Below are positions 34,423 through 47,300 of a DNA stretch of 64,000 nucleotides, in pieces. This DNA is from Branchiostoma floridae. Taxonomy: Eukaryota > Chordata > Leptocardii > Amphioxiformes > Branchiostomatidae. Location of the stretch: the NCBI RefSeq assembly GCF_000003815.2, contig NC_049983.1, positions 16,260,914-16,324,913 on the forward strand. Direction: 5' to 3'. Within the stretch, counting starts at the first letter, position 1, and every line of letters starts with the position of its first letter. The translations under genes and the position numbers were made by a program. The notes below the pieces were generated by a model. It made no database searches and was not told where the DNA came from. It saw only the letters and a list, made by a program, of their open reading frames with translations.

Positions 34423-34500
34423 ATGAAGACCTTTATTGTACATACATACCCACTGGGTTCAGTACAGGTCACAACAAATGATACAACATGATACACTGTG
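34423..34500 (-). repeat. LINE 3'-tail-like fragment
   Basis: On the minus strand it ends TACAATAAAGGTCTTCATTC plus an ATTC repeat. The same tail is seen on the plus strand at 39766-39796 inside a transposon copy. Confidence 0.5.
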
Positions 34501-34751
34501 ATACAATGAATCTACACTACTCAAGAATCATATTCTACTGCGTACATTCGGCTTCTTCTCGTTTCTTTGTGATATTTAAAATTTAAGAACAGATATGCTT
34601 TATAAGTGAATGTTTGTCTAGATTCATAAGGAATATAAATTTGTCTATATTACTTAGTTGTATGAAGTGGGGGAACATGGGTTCTATTAGTCTGTAGAGT
34701 TCAACTCTCTCTTTGTTGTACATTATGACACGGTCTGTCCGTCATACAAGT

Positions 34752-34836
34752 GCGAAATATGGGGGTCCCGTGTTCTAGGAGGTGCCTCCAGTACGTCATG
34801 ATCACAACTAGTCTCATCACTCAGACTGGGTAACAT
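34752..34836 (+). repeat. 5S-SINE body fragment
   Basis: GGGGGTCCCGTGTTCTAGGA, GGTGCCTCCAGTACGT and CATCACTCAGACTGGGTA match the non-5S body at 7139-7205. The 5S head is absent. Confidence 0.6.
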
Positions 34837-35079
34837 CGACTATCATATTTCCACCAGGTGCCATAATACCGCCATCTCAAAAACGTTAGTATAGAGGTCT
34901 TCCCCAGATTGTCTTGAACATTGAATGTTAACTAGAAAGGCCAACATTTTCTTGAGAGCAAATACAGCATATTTCAGCCATCCCCCTCATGCAACAATAG
35001 GCCTTGAGGTCGTTGACCCTTTGGCCATTGGAAAATGACCCCAAAAATTCCCAAATATATCATTTTCAAGTGTTCCATG

Positions 35080-35645
35080 CCAAAAATTGTTTGATCATTT
35101 GGATGAATATCTAGAGCACCCCTTTACCAAATTTCGAGTCATTGGTTGTAAAGAAAGGGAACAGGAGCAAAAAATGTCAAATTTTTGTCCAAAAATGGCC
35201 ATAAAATCGCAATATTAAGCATTATGTTGTACTGTATGGAAAAACTGCTATTGAATTCATGTGCACATAATCAAAGGACACTTTTATACCAAATTTCAGG
35301 TCATTCGGTTGTAAAACGAGGTTACAGGAGGCAAAAATGTACTTTTTTTGTCAAAAAATGACCAAAAATCGCAAAATTAAGCATTTTGTTGTACCGTATA
35401 CCAAAACTGTTATTAAATCTGGGTGGGCATATGATCAGGGCACCTCTGTACCAAATTTCATGTCATTCGGCTGTAATACCAGGGTACAGGAGCCCAAAAT
35501 ATACATAAGAATTGACAAAAACCTCAATAAAATCATTTTAAAGGCAGATACTAAAAAAATAAAAATAAAACACCCGAGGGTATTGGCTTACTCTACCTTT
35601 GTGCCAAATTTCAAGTCAATCGGTTAAAAAATGGCTGAGTTGATT
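35080..35645. repeat. 162-bp tandem repeat, about 3.5 units
   Basis: ACCAAATTTCA(G/T)GTCATT recurs at 35125, 35287, 35449 and, degenerate, 35601 (spacing 162, 162, 152). Each is followed by TACAGGAG, a CAAAAATG block and AAATCGCAA-ATTAAGCAT. Strongly diverged, so old. Confidence 0.8.
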
Positions 35646-36332
35646 CGATTTGAAGATTTGACAGGAGAAAGAAAGAAAGAAGAAAACTTTAAGAAACATT
35701 ACGAATACAATATATTTCACCATACCTATGGTATGGCTGAAATATAAATATGCTAAATGTATTGCAATGCAGACGTTTGGGTGTTGAAGACAACCTTGAG
35801 AAAGTCTCTATAAAACGTTTTTTGAGGTGGCGGTATAATGGCACCTGGTGGGATTATGCGAATGTATGTTACCTGCTGACTGTGATGATACAACAGAAGA
35901 ATAATATCTACACATTGATAGTTACAATGAGTTCGATAGGGGTTTTTCTTTGAAGCAGACTGAACACACCGCGCATACTGGGGACAAAACAATCTATTTC
36001 AAGTGTAATGTAGATAGGTCAGAAGAATTTAGGAAATTATAACCTCTAGCGCAACACATTGACTCAAATATTCACAAGACCCGATAGTGCGGCTGGGGAA
36101 ACGCCACATTAAATAAGAATAGCCTTTATCATGTTATTTAAATCAGACCATTCTATTGATAGTTTAGATGCAGAGTTAGCAGAGATGATAGAGGAGGAAA
36201 TCTTAGATGGCGTTATTTGGAAGCTAAAGGCAAAGCATGCGCACTGGTCATTCACAACCTACTACAAGGGTTCTTTCGTTAGATAAAGCAGAAATAGTGG
36301 TTTCTTTGCTTTGTTTAAGTGTCGGCCAGGTG

Positions 36333-36692
36333 TTGCCCTCCGTTGCATAAGAAGTCACACTTTTCCCACGACGCCGAGCATCTGATTGATTAATGACCCC
36401 ATAGATTATACCACGGAGCAAGTGATCACAAGTTCCCAAGCCTAGGTGCACAGCGCCTTGGGCACCAAGTCAGACTTTCTCGTGTGACTCTGATCAGTGC
36501 TTTTTCACAGGATCTCACGTTCACATACTTCTATTCTCCAAGCAGAGGTGCAGCTCCAGCTGAGTTGTTGTTTTACGTGTTTAGCAGTTTGAGTGGGGTT
36601 TCACCACAAATGCACACGACATGCTAAGGACATTCCCTTTTTTGTATATATCTTGGTTTGGTCATGCCGACCCATCCTCGCTTAAAAATGTT
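36333..36692. repeat. Dispersed repeat pair, copy 2
   Basis: Direct copy of 33790-34163 with a few indels. Confidence 0.85.
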
Positions 36693-39057
36693 CAAATTGG
36701 GTTCTGTAATGAATGCTTGACATGCATTGAAAGTATACCTTGTTTGGATTAACTCAATTACTACTAGGCGGCTGTTCGGTTTGATCAAAATGTCTGCGCG
36801 AACCTTATTGGTCGTCTTATGACCTCCATATATAAATACATACAAGTACAGACCGTAGGATGATGTCTGATTTATAAGGAAATCTGTATATGTATTTAAG
36901 AACTTTAAGAAGATAAAGTAATGGATAAAGGGAATGATTCTGATTACTTATAAATATGTCGTTTGTAACAAACATCGAACAATATAGGTGAATTTTGGGT
37001 GCCCTCTACAAACATTCGCGATACATCTGCTTAGTCCATCCTGATGTAGCAAAGAAAAACTCCGCTGGAATATGCAAGACCACCTGTCGAGGGGCGTGTA
37101 TATAGGTGTCAATAGAATCTTAAGATTACCCATGTGGAGACTTGACTGTTGACACGACGCAAAATAAATGACGATCACACGGTGCCCTGAAGTCACTGCT
37201 GCCCCCACCTTTCCCACCACCCCTGCTGCCCTCTACTCGTCTTATCTCTTCTGGCCGACTGCATTTGCTCGAGGGAACACGATGTCTTTCGGATCTGTCA
37301 TCTGTAGTCGGTATTATTTATTGTTTTTGGGCTATAAAAGGCGGGAACATCTGCGCTTTGCGGTAGACCGCGGCGGGAAATCCAGCTTGGAGACGTCCCT
37401 GCACCGAAATCATCACCCAGTGGGCGGCCACTGACACCGTCGGTCGGAAGGGCTGGATGAAGGGAGCGCCCTTTCTGATATCAGCAACACCCTACGCTTA
37501 TTGTAGCACCCTTCGCACCTGTATACTTGCTCCGATTCCAGGCAAGAAAGCCCAACAACTTACAACTGTGAGTAAAGACAGCTTTGTTAATTTCATTTAC
37601 GGCATTATTTCGTTTTCATTATGTTCTGTCGACAGGGACGCCGCGGTTTTCTGGTAAATGCACGTTCTCAAAGTCGTACTCGACAGTTACGCGACGATCG
37701 AATCGAGCCTGTGGTTACATCAAGGATTGTTGTGCTGTCAACGACAGTGCCTCGCTACGGCGTCGACGTTTCCCCCCAATCGTGCTACTAAAAGACAAAG
37801 CATGCGCCTGGACGAATTTTTCGCGAAGGACTATTGACGCGGTGAGACCGTTTTGGTTTTATTGACCAATAGAGTCATTCGCACAGCTGTACTTTGAATA
37901 TTATCTCTGTGGCCGGCCCTTGACTCTACGTCGAGCGTCGTTGCATGTTTCGCTGCTGTCCTTTGCTAATTGTAGACGTGATACCATGTGATCTGGCAAC
38001 ACAGAAGAACTGATGACTTAATTTCAGGGCCACCGATTGAGTATGGCCACATTTGCTATGATTTTTTTTACGTATCAGCCGGTAGAAGACTAATACGGCG
38101 CACATCACAGACTTTTGTCGTCGACGTTAAGAAGACGTGCCTCGGGTATTTTCACGGCGGGCGCAGGTCTATCCTGCTGGTGTCGCGGGCTGTCGTCCTG
38201 AATAAAAAGGGTACGAAGTGACGACTCATGGCCGACACGCCAATATGGACACACCCCAGACGACCCGTTCTTGCAAAAAGCTTGACGCGACGGCCTCCAC
38301 GGCCGACACGCCCCTAGTCGACCCGTACTCACAGAAGGCATGAGGTGACGGCGTCCGCGGACGACGATCGAGTGTGCGGGTCGCGCTACGGCCTGTTGTG
38401 CATAGAGGACGTGGCAAGAAGGTGGTCTTTACAGCCGACGCGCGGCTGTGACCACATTGCAGTTTCTTTTGATAGATGCATTTAATATCCAAAGCTGTTC
38501 TAAATTGTTGTTTGCATACTTAGCTGGCGTTTGATAGAGGTTAATTTTAATACAAGTGAGCTCAAACATCTCTTTCTATTTGCTGTCTGCATTAGAGCAT
38601 ATGAGATGTTGCCTCTATTAAAAGATCTTGGACCGTCGATTGAGAGAGTCAATTACTTAGAAAGTCAATACTAGTACTCCTCTTTTATGAATATGGAATT
38701 TTAGTGACTATTATATACTAGTATTATATGCCTCGTACACTATATTCCAATTATGAAATACTTGTGTCACATCAAACGATTTTGGTTCCTCCTTGTTTGC
38801 TCGACTCAGGTCGCTCGGCGATCGCCTATCAGAACAAGAGCCCTTACAAATTGCCTCGCTATACGAGTATGTTGGATGGAACTAGTTCAGTATTACCCAT
38901 GTCACGCGCAGACGACAAATTGTCGAGAACATACTCGTTGATAGTGGGGGTATGTCTGAGCTTTTTTTTTTTACATATCAACCAAAGAGAAAGGCATACA
39001 TGGGGCATGTTCTGTTTCTATAATTCTATGGATCATAGGGACCATGTTGTGTCCTAA
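36693..39057. other. No gene recognised; candidate TATA box and GC-rich stretch
   Basis: A canonical-looking GGCTATAAAAGGCGGG is at about 37330-37345 in locally GC-rich DNA, but I find no recognisable coding exon downstream. 37.6-38.5 kb is GC-rich with degenerate GACGACCCG / GCCGACACGCC words spaced about 60 bp apart (38228-38370). Open frames have no domains. Confidence 0.4.
37330..37345 (+). promoter_or_regulatory. Candidate TATA box
   Basis: GGCTATAAAAGGCGGG fits the TATA consensus with flanking GC-rich sequence. No gene can be attached to it, so this is sequence match only. Confidence 0.3.
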
Positions 39058-39957
39058 TACCCCCCTCACATTAGACGAAAATCTATCGGAAGACTAATCT
39101 ACGAGCTCTAAATGACATTTTCGTGAGTATGACGTCCGGTATTCTCGCGCTCATCTTGCGATTTTTAGGGATCGCCGGCGATTTTCAGGGGTCGCACGAT
39201 GGTCGCGGTGCAGCGAAACATGTTATTAACATAAGAGACAAGTCGCAGGAGATCTCCGAGATCGCAGAGCTCGTTACCTAGTCGCAGATCGTGTGTGCAA
39301 ATCGTGCGTAACTCGCAAGGGTATCGGTCGACTTTCGATTGATAGTCGTGTGTCAATCCAGCACAGACCTAGTTATTAATCATCGAGCGCAAATCGGATT
39401 GGGAACGCCCGTTTTTAATGGGGGTATAACAAAATTAAAAAAAAAGAAAACCCGTCAGTCGGGCGACGTTTGGGCGACGTTTGCCCGACTTCCGTTTGTT
39501 TACAAATATTGAATTTCTGAGAATGTGGGAGTAGTTCTGACATTGTGGCCCCTGTGGCAGTATATAGGCTGCCTTTGTGACACAATTTCTTTTCTTTCGT
39601 CATTTCTAGTATGCCCGCGCATTCCATTAATTGGTTTGAAAATTACGACAACAAAAGAAACAACATTTATTGATATCTAACTTTCTGTGAGGAACGTTTT
39701 TGGATTACTTTGTCCGCGTGCAAGAGGTCATGGGAGGGTCAGCCCGGTTGGGCAAAATTGTACAATAAAGGTCTTCATTCAATTCAATTCAATTATCATA
39801 GATTTATTCAGACATGATCGCAAGAGCCTCGCTTATATGTGACGGGGACGGTTTTGGGGCGAAAAAATACGCAAGACCATCTTAAGATCTTAAAATCAGC
39901 CGACTTTCCTGCGATCGCTAAGTACGTCCAAAGATAGTATATAATGTGAGGGGGGTA
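39058..39957. mobile_element. Long TACCCC-TIR element, copy 1 (900 bp)
   Basis: Left TACCCCCCTCACATTAGACG, right TATATAATGTGAGGGGGGTA, flanked by TAA on both sides (TWA site, as PIF/Harbinger). The right 150 bp resemble the right ends of the short MITEs at 3.4, 5.2 and 31.4 kb. It carries an insertion near 39740-39797 ending TACAATAAAGGTCTTCATTC that copy 2 lacks. No transposase frame is visible. Confidence 0.85.
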
Positions 39958-40213
39958 TAAGGATGTGTCATGTCGGTAGACTTCTGCGGAGTCCAGACAT
40001 GTTTTAGTTCGCGCGTGTGTACGCGTGTCAGGGCCTTAGGGCCTGAGGGCTTTTGCTTGGAAACACGATAGGCAGGTCTTTCTGCACTGATGCACTGATA
40101 GATGGCAGTTACCTGAGGAATGAGGTCACTCTTCTTTGAACTATTGGTGTATTATTGAACTATTGAACATATTTGAACTATTGAACATATTTGAAAGAAA
40201 AGCAGTGTCTTAA

Positions 40214-41015
40214 TACCCCCTTACATTAGGCGAAAATCGTTCGGAAGACTAGTCTACGAGCTCTAAATGACATTTTCGTAAGTGAAACGTCCAGTGTTCT
40301 TACGATCATCTTGCGATTCTTAGGGATCGCCGGCAATTTTCAGGGGTCGTACGACGGTCGCTGTGCAGGGAAACATGTTATTAACATAAGAGACAAGTCG
40401 CAGGAGATCTCCGAGATCGCAGAGCTCGTTACCGAGTCGTAGATCGTGCGTGCAAATCGTGCGTACCTCGCAAGGGTATCGGTCGACAATCGATTGAAAG
40501 TCGTGCGTCAATCCAGCACAGACCTAGTTATTAATCATCGAGCGCAAATTGGATGGCGAACGCCCGTCAGTCGAGCAACGTTTGGGTGACGTTCGCCCGA
40601 CTTCCGTTTGTTTACAAATATTGAATGTCTGAGAATGTGGGGGTAATTCTGACATTGTGGCCCCTGTATGCAGGCTGCCTTTGTGACACATTTCTTGTTT
40701 TTCGTCATTTCTAGTATGCCCGCGCATTCCATTAATTGGTTAAGAAGATTACGACAACATAAGAAACAACATTTATTGATATCTTGCCTTTCTGTAAGGA
40801 ATGTTAGTGTTACCTTGTCCGCGAGCAAGAGGTCATGGGAGGTTCATTATCATAGATTTATTCACAGACGATCGCACGAGCCTCGTGTATATGTTAGGGG
40901 GACAGTTTTTGGGCGAAAAATACGCAAGACCATCTTAAGATCTTAAAATCAGCCGACCCTCCTGCAATCACGAAGTACGTCCGAAGATCGTATATAATGT
41001 GAGGGGGGGGGGGTA
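40214..41015. mobile_element. Long TACCCC-TIR element, copy 2 (802 bp)
   Basis: Left TACCCCCTTACATTAGGCGA, right TATATAATGTGAGGG with a long G run and GGGTA. Nearly colinear with copy 1, 256 bp away in the same orientation, without the LINE-tail insertion. Confidence 0.85.
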
Positions 41016-41303
41016 TTAGCGCTCTTCTAAGAGTTTTCAGAACACCTAGCACTGGGAACGTGTACTCTTAAGCTGCTAGATGCCAACCCTCAAAGAATTA
41101 ATATTTTTTCAAACATACCATTCACCTCTGCATTCACATGTACTTACTTCTTTTGTTGAGTCATCTTTCTAATTCTCTGTTGCTGACACTGCAGAATTAC
41201 ATTGGATAAAAGGGCAGAGCATTAATAATAGTAAGTGCACGTGTCAGGTGATAATGTCCCCTCCTTATGAATTTTATTCCAGGTGAGCTAGCCTGGATAC
41301 GTG

Positions 41304-44300
41304 ATGGACCCACGAGGGTTGGTACACCTGAGACTGGTCGCCGTTGTCCTTATGGCCACTTGCGTGACGGGTCAAAGTAAGCTTTTCCTCTCAATCATGC
41401 CAAGTTATTGTATAGCAGTATTCAAACCCCAAATACAGATGGTCATTGTACAAGAAAACAATCATATATTGAGAAACTGAACAAGGAGGCACAGTTTTTA
41501 CTGCACATTCTTCTGCTGGGTGGAGGTTAGGAAACACTGCATGATGGGACGGCAGGTGAGTGGAGGTGATTTTAAGGCATGATGGGGGTTCTGCTGGATG
41601 AGAGTAATCAAACTTTGCAGCTATAAGAATCTTATATGTATCTTAATTCATACAGAAAAGTGCAACATTTTTTGTCATGTTTATCATCTCCATGAAAAAT
41701 GGAGATATAGTTTTGGGTGTGTCTGTGTGTCTGTCTGTGTGTTAGTTTGTGTTTCCGGATATTTGTCATGAACCTTTGGATGATAGCCTTGGTATTTAGT
41801 ATGTAGGTAGGAGTTGGAAAGAAAAAGGTCAAGCTCAATTTTGGGCCCCCTGGTATGTGACCTTGGTACTGCAGCAGAAATTCCGTTTTCTTGTATCTTT
41901 TGACCTGCTATGGTCTTGATTTTTTGGTGGCAGATAGGTGATGATGTGAGGAATATGTCGTGTATGTCTGGGTCCCCTAGCAGGTTGCTATGGAACTGCA
42001 GGGGCGTTTTTTCAAAATCTTCTTACGAGGATAACTGGACAAGGGAACAACAAATTTAGATTATATTTGGTATGTAGGTAGCTTAGACAGCGATGCACAT
42101 TATGCAAATTGGCACTTGATTGGCATATTCAATGAGGGAAATCTATATTTGTAGTTTTTGCCATTGTAGGACTCAAATACCAGTCATATATGTAGTTTGT
42201 GATTGGTTGGACATGGACAGATATCAATTATGCAAATACGTCCCTAATTTGCATAATCTATGTAAAGTGATATAATTATTCTAAATGGTAAATGATTGCA
42301 CAATCAACATTGTGACCAGTGTAACTTATCTAAATGTGTACATTAAAATGCATATATTATGTAAATGTGGAAATCATTTACATAATCAGACTATTTCATT
42401 GAGATATAGGGTCTCCGAACTCTTGTTTTCCTCCTGCTTAGCAATCCGTCTGGTCGGCGGCAACTCGGCAAATGAAGGCAGAGTGGAAGTCTTCCACAAC
42501 GGTCAATGGGGGACTGTCTGCGATGATATCTGGGATATCAATCACGCGCGCGTGGTGTGTCGGGCCCTCGGCTACGGGAACGCTCAGGCAGCAAGATCAT
42601 CAGCCTCATTCGGCCAAGGCTCCGGGCAGATCTGGCTAGACGACGTGCAGTGTTCCGGTACGGAGGCAAGGCTAGCGGATTGTACTCATCGGGGATGGGG
42701 ATCTCACAACTGTGGCCATCATGAGGATGCTGGTGTGGTCTGTCTTGCAGGTATGGAGGTTAAGAAATACTGCCTGATATTAAGGGAAAACACTGTATAA
42801 CAGGCAGGTTTGACGGAGGTAATTACACTGTATGATGGAATGATGGGTGGATGGAGGTAAAGAAACACTGCATGATGCGAATTGCGGTGCTGGAAGGTCA
42901 GAATCACTGCATGATGGGACAGNNNNNNNNNNNNNNNNNNNNNNNNNNNNNNNNNNNNNNNNNNNNNNNNNNNNNNNNNNNNNNNNNNNNNNNNNNNNNN
43001 NNNNNNNNNNNNNNNNNNNNNNCTTTTCTGGCAGCTCAGCCTGACGGCACTGATATGTGATTAAGCTTGCAAACATTCAGAAATGTGTAGATGAATAGCC
43101 ATACTAATCAAGACTTAGCCAGCAAAAAAAACAACATTATCATTGCTAAAGAATTTGCCTAAACTAGAGCAACATGTACGTTTACTACCTATACTATATT
43201 TATTGCGTCAGTCCCGAGTCAAAGTTCAGTCTTGAAAAATGGCACATTGAATGAATGCTAAGACGTCTATGTCATGATATGCATGAAAAACGTTATCGTA
43301 GGCGCATAATAGGGTGATGAATGGTGTTCATACATTTCTATGTGGTTTATTTATTTGAATTTTAGAACATGGAAAAAAATATATGTATGAAAAACTGTAC
43401 CAGCGTAAATATGTGTAAAATTTGGTGGAATGAACAATTATGATATCGTGGGTTAAAAGATACCATGCAGGCCACGCCAGTTGGATGGAATGGACAGGAC
43501 TAGGGTGTACCACCGTACCGTACTGCATATTGTAGTGGAATATCAAAACATAATATCTATACTTACTGAAGATATTTGAAAATACAATTGTGACAGAGAA
43601 ATTATAATGGAACCTATGGTCACCCTTTGCAAGAACCCTATCTTGTTACACATTCATTATTGTAGACATACTTAGTATCTGCTTTCACATCCAATTCACA
43701 ACACAAAGACTCAAACGTTTCACTGTTGACTAATTGGTTGTTTCTATCCGCGTTCACAGATATCGATGAATGCGCGGCTGGCACAGACAACTGCCACAGT
43801 CAGGCAACCTGTACCAACACAGACGGTGGTTTTACCTGTGCCTGTACCAATGGTTACAGTGGAAATGGGGTCACCTGTACTGGTAAGAACGTTTCGTTGT
43901 AACATTTACTTAGATAAATTCGCCTGTTTAAATAATTCCGCCAAGCTGAAAAATACATCCAAACGTAAACAGATCTCCATCCAATCGTCTCCCGGTATTA
44001 TGCTTTTCTGTATCATAAGTGCACGTCTGGGGTGCGGCACAAGAGATCACTCAAACACGCTGTTTTCAAAGTGGCAGATTTATGCAATCCAGCAGATGAA
44101 TGTTATTGGGGGATGAATCAACTTTACGTCAACTGTTCGAGTGCATTATTTTCAGAGAATCACATTGTGTATATCTCAACTCAAAGTCTCGCAAGTTAAG
44201 TTACATTGTGTCATCGGTAACTTGGATTGTCTATGACTACAGATATTGATGAATGTGCGGCTGGCACAGACAACTGCCACAGTCAGGCAACCTGTACCAA

Positions 44301-47300
44301 CACAGTCGGTGGTTTCACCTGTGACTGTACCAGCGGTTATATTGGAAATGGAGTCACCTGTACTGATAAGAACATTTTGCTGTTTTACTGGTAGAGTTCA
44401 TTGATTCATGTGAGGCACATACATCATAACATAAAGTAGTTTTGGTTACGTTGTAGCAGCAGTAACTTGGATTGTCTATGATGTATCCTTTTTTTGGACT
44501 CTCCTGTCGATTCGACAGATGAGCAGACAGACAGGCATTTGCAACCTGTTTGCCTGAATTGCACATGAGTTTTTTTTAATCCTTTTACTTTTAAGTAAAA
44601 TATTGAACTGTTAGATTCCAATTTTTCAAGATAGTTATACATCACAACAAAGCATCACTTATTAGTAAGATTAAGTTACAAAGTAACTTGGATGGTTTAT
44701 ATCCACAGATATCAACGAATGTGCAGGTGGCACAGACAACTGCCACGATAACGCAACCTGTTCTAACACAGACGGTGGTTTCATCTGTAACTGTAATAGG
44801 GGTTATAGTGGAAACGGCGTCACCTGTACTGGTAAAACAAAAATATTTATAGTACATTCGGTAAGTGCTACAGTGCTTGCAATATCTTTGAATTTCTATT
44901 CTAAAATTCAGGATTATTCATGAATGAAACTTTGTATCCACAGATAACGATGAATGTGCGCTTGGCACGGACAACTGCCACAATAACGCAACCTGTTCTA
45001 ACACGGATGGTGGTTTCACCTGTGTCTGCACCAGCGGTTATAGTGGGAATGGGGTCTCCTGTATCGGTAGGAACAAAGAATTTTATTGTCTATCAATAAC
45101 TGATGACAGTGAATTCAATGCCTACATGTTATTCCATTTACACAAAGTGTATTATGTTTATTCATCAATTGTAACTCTGGTGTGGTCTGTACCTACAGAT
45201 GACGATGAATGTGCAGATGGCACAGATAACTGCCACGATGATGCCACCTGTACCAACACAGACGGTGGCTTTACCTGTGCTTGTAATTACGGCTTCAGTG
45301 GAGAAGGGATCACTTGCACAGGTATAAAATATCCCCTTCATCCTTTTTATCCCCTATCTGAAAAAAGCACACATGCTTTCTTCTATTCTAGATCAAACAT
45401 CCAGCGAAACTTCTAGTACCTTGGTCCACATACAAAGATCCACACGACTGTAATTGATGAACTTAAATGAAATTTGAAATTTCCATTCTCAGCACTCCTT
45501 TCGCATAGAAGTAGAGAAAATGTGTTGCTACCATGCATAATTTTTTTATACGATTGAGTGGCTAAAAAGGCATCTTTTTTTTTGTAATCCCCCCCCCCCC
45601 CCCAGCTTTGTCTGACTTAGTCTTCACTGATATTGGGATGAGCTACATGACACTGTCCTGGACGGCGCCTGCTGACCTGAATATAACACGATATCGACTG
45701 CGTTACCAACGTGCTGGGGCTTCGTACCAGGACCTGTCTCCCCCACCGGGACCGGGCAACACCTCAGCAACCGTATCCGGACTGTGGGCAGACACAGAGT
45801 ACACCTTCACCCTGACTGCGTTTGGAGATGACGATGAGGAAATTGGCGAGATAAGTGGGACAGAGATGACAGGTTGGTCGGTGGTAGGACATGAATTCAG
45901 GGATGCTTAGATGGGTTAGATCTCTTAACATAATTGACGTAATTATAAGAGAGGCTTCAGTCCGAATCCCTAAAGTGAAATTCATATAAGATCAATGGTT
46001 TATTGAGCAATCATAAAGTCCAGCATTGGCACTTAATGCTGAACTGAAGGTAGGTCTTTGTAAGAAGTTGTGGTCAGTGTGATTTGTGTAGGTTTCACTG
46101 AGTGTTTCTGACATGGATGTGAGACCTCAGGGAAACATTACTACTAAGAGTAGATTTGTTCGCTGGACCTCCAGCAAAGAATACATTGTGCATATATGTA
46201 TATAATGACTATGATGAAAATTATATGTTCATGCAGATGTTTTTTTCAGCTGAGGTTATTGTGAACGTGGAGTGCCATCAGGACCACATGACCGTGACCT
46301 TCCCCAGAGCAGCGCTACCAGCGGTAGATGTGGACAACATGCACCTGCTGGACGACAGCTGTCGAGCGACGATTACAGACACGGAGGTGACTCTAAGGGC
46401 CGGGCTGCAAGACTGCGGGACGATTCGGAATGTAAGTACCTGGTAGCTTTTAAGTTTTGGAAATGTATAATTATTAAAAGACACATGCAAAATAAATATA
46501 GATGAGGCGAGTAGCATTGCTAAATGAAGAGCCAAGGTGGTGCATGCTACTGTAAATGGCTAGAATTTTTCACAAGGACAACTCACGACAGAGACTTTCT
46601 GATTGTTTAGTAACTGTTTTTTTTTGCATTTTCCCTGTTTTCATAGTCCTCAGTGGATGACAAGTTCATCTTCACTAACGAGGCCATCGGTCGTCAGGTG
46701 ACATCTGACAATGGTGCTGTGAGAGGAGCGCCCTTCAGCAGGAGGTTCCAGTGCGAGTTCCTCCGTCAGTTCGTGGTCTCACAAGGAAGGGATATCCTCT
46801 ACAACATTCCGTCTCCACGGTAAGTTCCTCCGTCAGTACGTTGTCCCGTCTCCTCGGTAAGTTCCTCCGTCAGTACGTTGTCCCGTCTCCTCGGTAAGTT
46901 CCTCCGTCAGTACGTGGTCTCACAGGGAAGGGAGATCCTCAGTACAACGTTCCGTCTCCTCGGTAAGTTCCTCCGTCAGTACGTGGTCTCACAGAGATGG
47001 GAGATCCTCTACAACATTCCGTCTCCTCGGTAAGTTCCTCCGTCAGTACGTGGTCTCACAGGGAAGGGAGATCCTCAGTACAACATTCCGTCTCCTCGGT
47101 AAGTTCCTCCGTCAGTACGTGGTCTCACGGGGATGGGAGATCCTCTACAACATTCCGTCTCCTCGGTAAGTTCCTCCGTCAGTACGTGGTCTCACAGGGA
47201 AGGGAGATCCTCAGTACAACATTCCGTCTCCTCGGTAAGTTCCTCCGTCAGTACGTGGTCTCACAGAGATGGGAGATCCTCTACAACATTCCGTCTCCTC

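Noticed and set aside
33790-36692. Pair of 370-bp direct repeats as LTRs of a retrovirus-like element
   Set aside because: No TG...CA ends, primer-binding site, polypurine tract or gag/pol frames in the 2.2 kb between them.
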